64,000 nt of DNA, taken from NCBI RefSeq assembly GCF_020423045.1, contig NZ_CP081943.1, positions 1,798,001 to 1,862,000 of the forward strand, in the 5' to 3' direction. The stretch comes from Pseudomonas sp. MM213 (GTDB lineage Bacteria; Pseudomonadota; Gammaproteobacteria; Pseudomonadales; Pseudomonadaceae). Shown here piece by piece: positions 63,838 through 64,000 of this stretch. The notes under the pieces were generated by a model that did no database searches, had not been told where the DNA came from, and worked only from the letters and a program-made list of their open reading frames with translations. Numbering within the stretch: position 1 is the stretch's first letter; every line of letters starts with the position of its first letter. The translations under genes and the position numbers were made by a program.

Positions 63838-64000
63838 CGCCGCCGGTTTCCAAATGGGATTAATAGGGAATCCGTGATGCTAGCAACACATCAAACGGAA
63901 CTGCCCCCGCAACTGTAGGTGCTGAGCCTGCTCCTGAACTGCCACTGGAAATGATTTCTGGGAAGGCTGGAGCACGCTATGACACATCAGTCAGGAGACC
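63838..64000 (+). ncRNA. Cobalamin (adenosylcobalamin) riboswitch, at the window edge
   Basis: The conserved elements occur in order: GCCGGTTTCC, ATGGGATTAATAGGGAATCC, GAACTGCCCCCGCAACTGTA, GAGCCTGCTCCTGAACTGCC, CCACTGG, CTGGGAAGGC, GCACG and the B12 box GACACATCAGTCAGGAGACC at the very end. It should repress a B12 transport or synthesis gene (often btuB or a cob gene) that starts beyond the right edge. Confidence 0.95.

Noticed and set aside
1..64000. CRISPR arrays, tRNA or rRNA genes, prophage genes.
   Set aside because: No regularly spaced repeats, no cloverleaf or rRNA sequence, and no phage structural proteins were found on reading both strands.

Overview
The window reads as a chromosomal accessory stretch from a fluorescent-group Pseudomonas or close relative. 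The basis is high-GC coding bias, OprD-type porins, Pseudomonas-like AcsA, GabT, LysR and MCP proteins, an orphan TatA, and many decayed insertion sequences. It carries no rRNA, tRNA, CRISPR array or prophage that I can see. Almost all of it is catabolic, with transport, oxidation and regulation genes packed into operons.

Region 1 (920-18,052) is a large leftward sugar-acid regulon with a divergent LysR gene at its head. In transcription order it holds a PdxA2-like dehydrogenase, an MFS acid-sugar permease, a beta-propeller protein, an amidohydrolase-type lactonase, a ribose-type ABC transporter (ATPase frameshifted), an SMP-30 lactonase, a diheme cytochrome c and an OprD porin. It ends with a three-gene tail: enolase-superfamily dehydratase, FAH-fold dehydratase and 2-oxoglutarate semialdehyde dehydrogenase. 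The tail is a complete non-phosphorylative route from an aldonic acid (pentonate type) to 2-oxoglutarate.

Region 2 (18,568-30,901) holds acetyl-CoA synthetase, an Lrp/HAD/GabT-like group, a hydroxyacid dehydrogenase and then a mosaic: an OprD pseudogene, a GNAT acetyltransferase, a bicupin, a frameshifted tatA, an IS3-family remnant and a DAO-type flavoprotein. Region 3 (31,800-34,100) is visibly AT-richer and encodes an ornithine-cyclodeaminase-like reductase and a PLP dehydratase, probably acquired. Region 4 (34,500-39,400) has a tartrate/malate-type dehydrogenase, succinate-semialdehyde dehydrogenase and a chemoreceptor.

Region 5 (39,614-58,768) is the most interesting part. A leftward operon encodes a HAD hydrolase, a PuuB-like amine oxidase, a dipeptide-type ABC transporter with a Tat-exported binding protein, and an ArgE-like deacylase. 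Between the transporter ATPase and the deacylase lies a scar of a [2Fe-2S]/FAD dehydrogenase gene pair. Its ATG overlaps the ATPase stop, so the dehydrogenase was once coupled to this transporter. An intact relative sits at 51,695-57,016: D-threonine-aldolase-like enzyme, RidA, the three subunits of an HcnABC/opine-oxidase/D-hydroxyproline-dehydrogenase-like flavoenzyme, and a GNAT, followed by an aldehyde dehydrogenase. A third, rearranged copy lies at 48,859-50,645. Repeated duplication and decay of one D-amino-acid or opine oxidation cassette is the main theme.

Region 6 (58,800-62,500) is an insertion-sequence graveyard (IS1182, IS110) with a ParA fragment and small hypothetical genes. Region 7 (62,547-64,000) has a Zur-box-like site, a DUF1624-type membrane protein and a cobalamin riboswitch whose target gene lies beyond the right edge.
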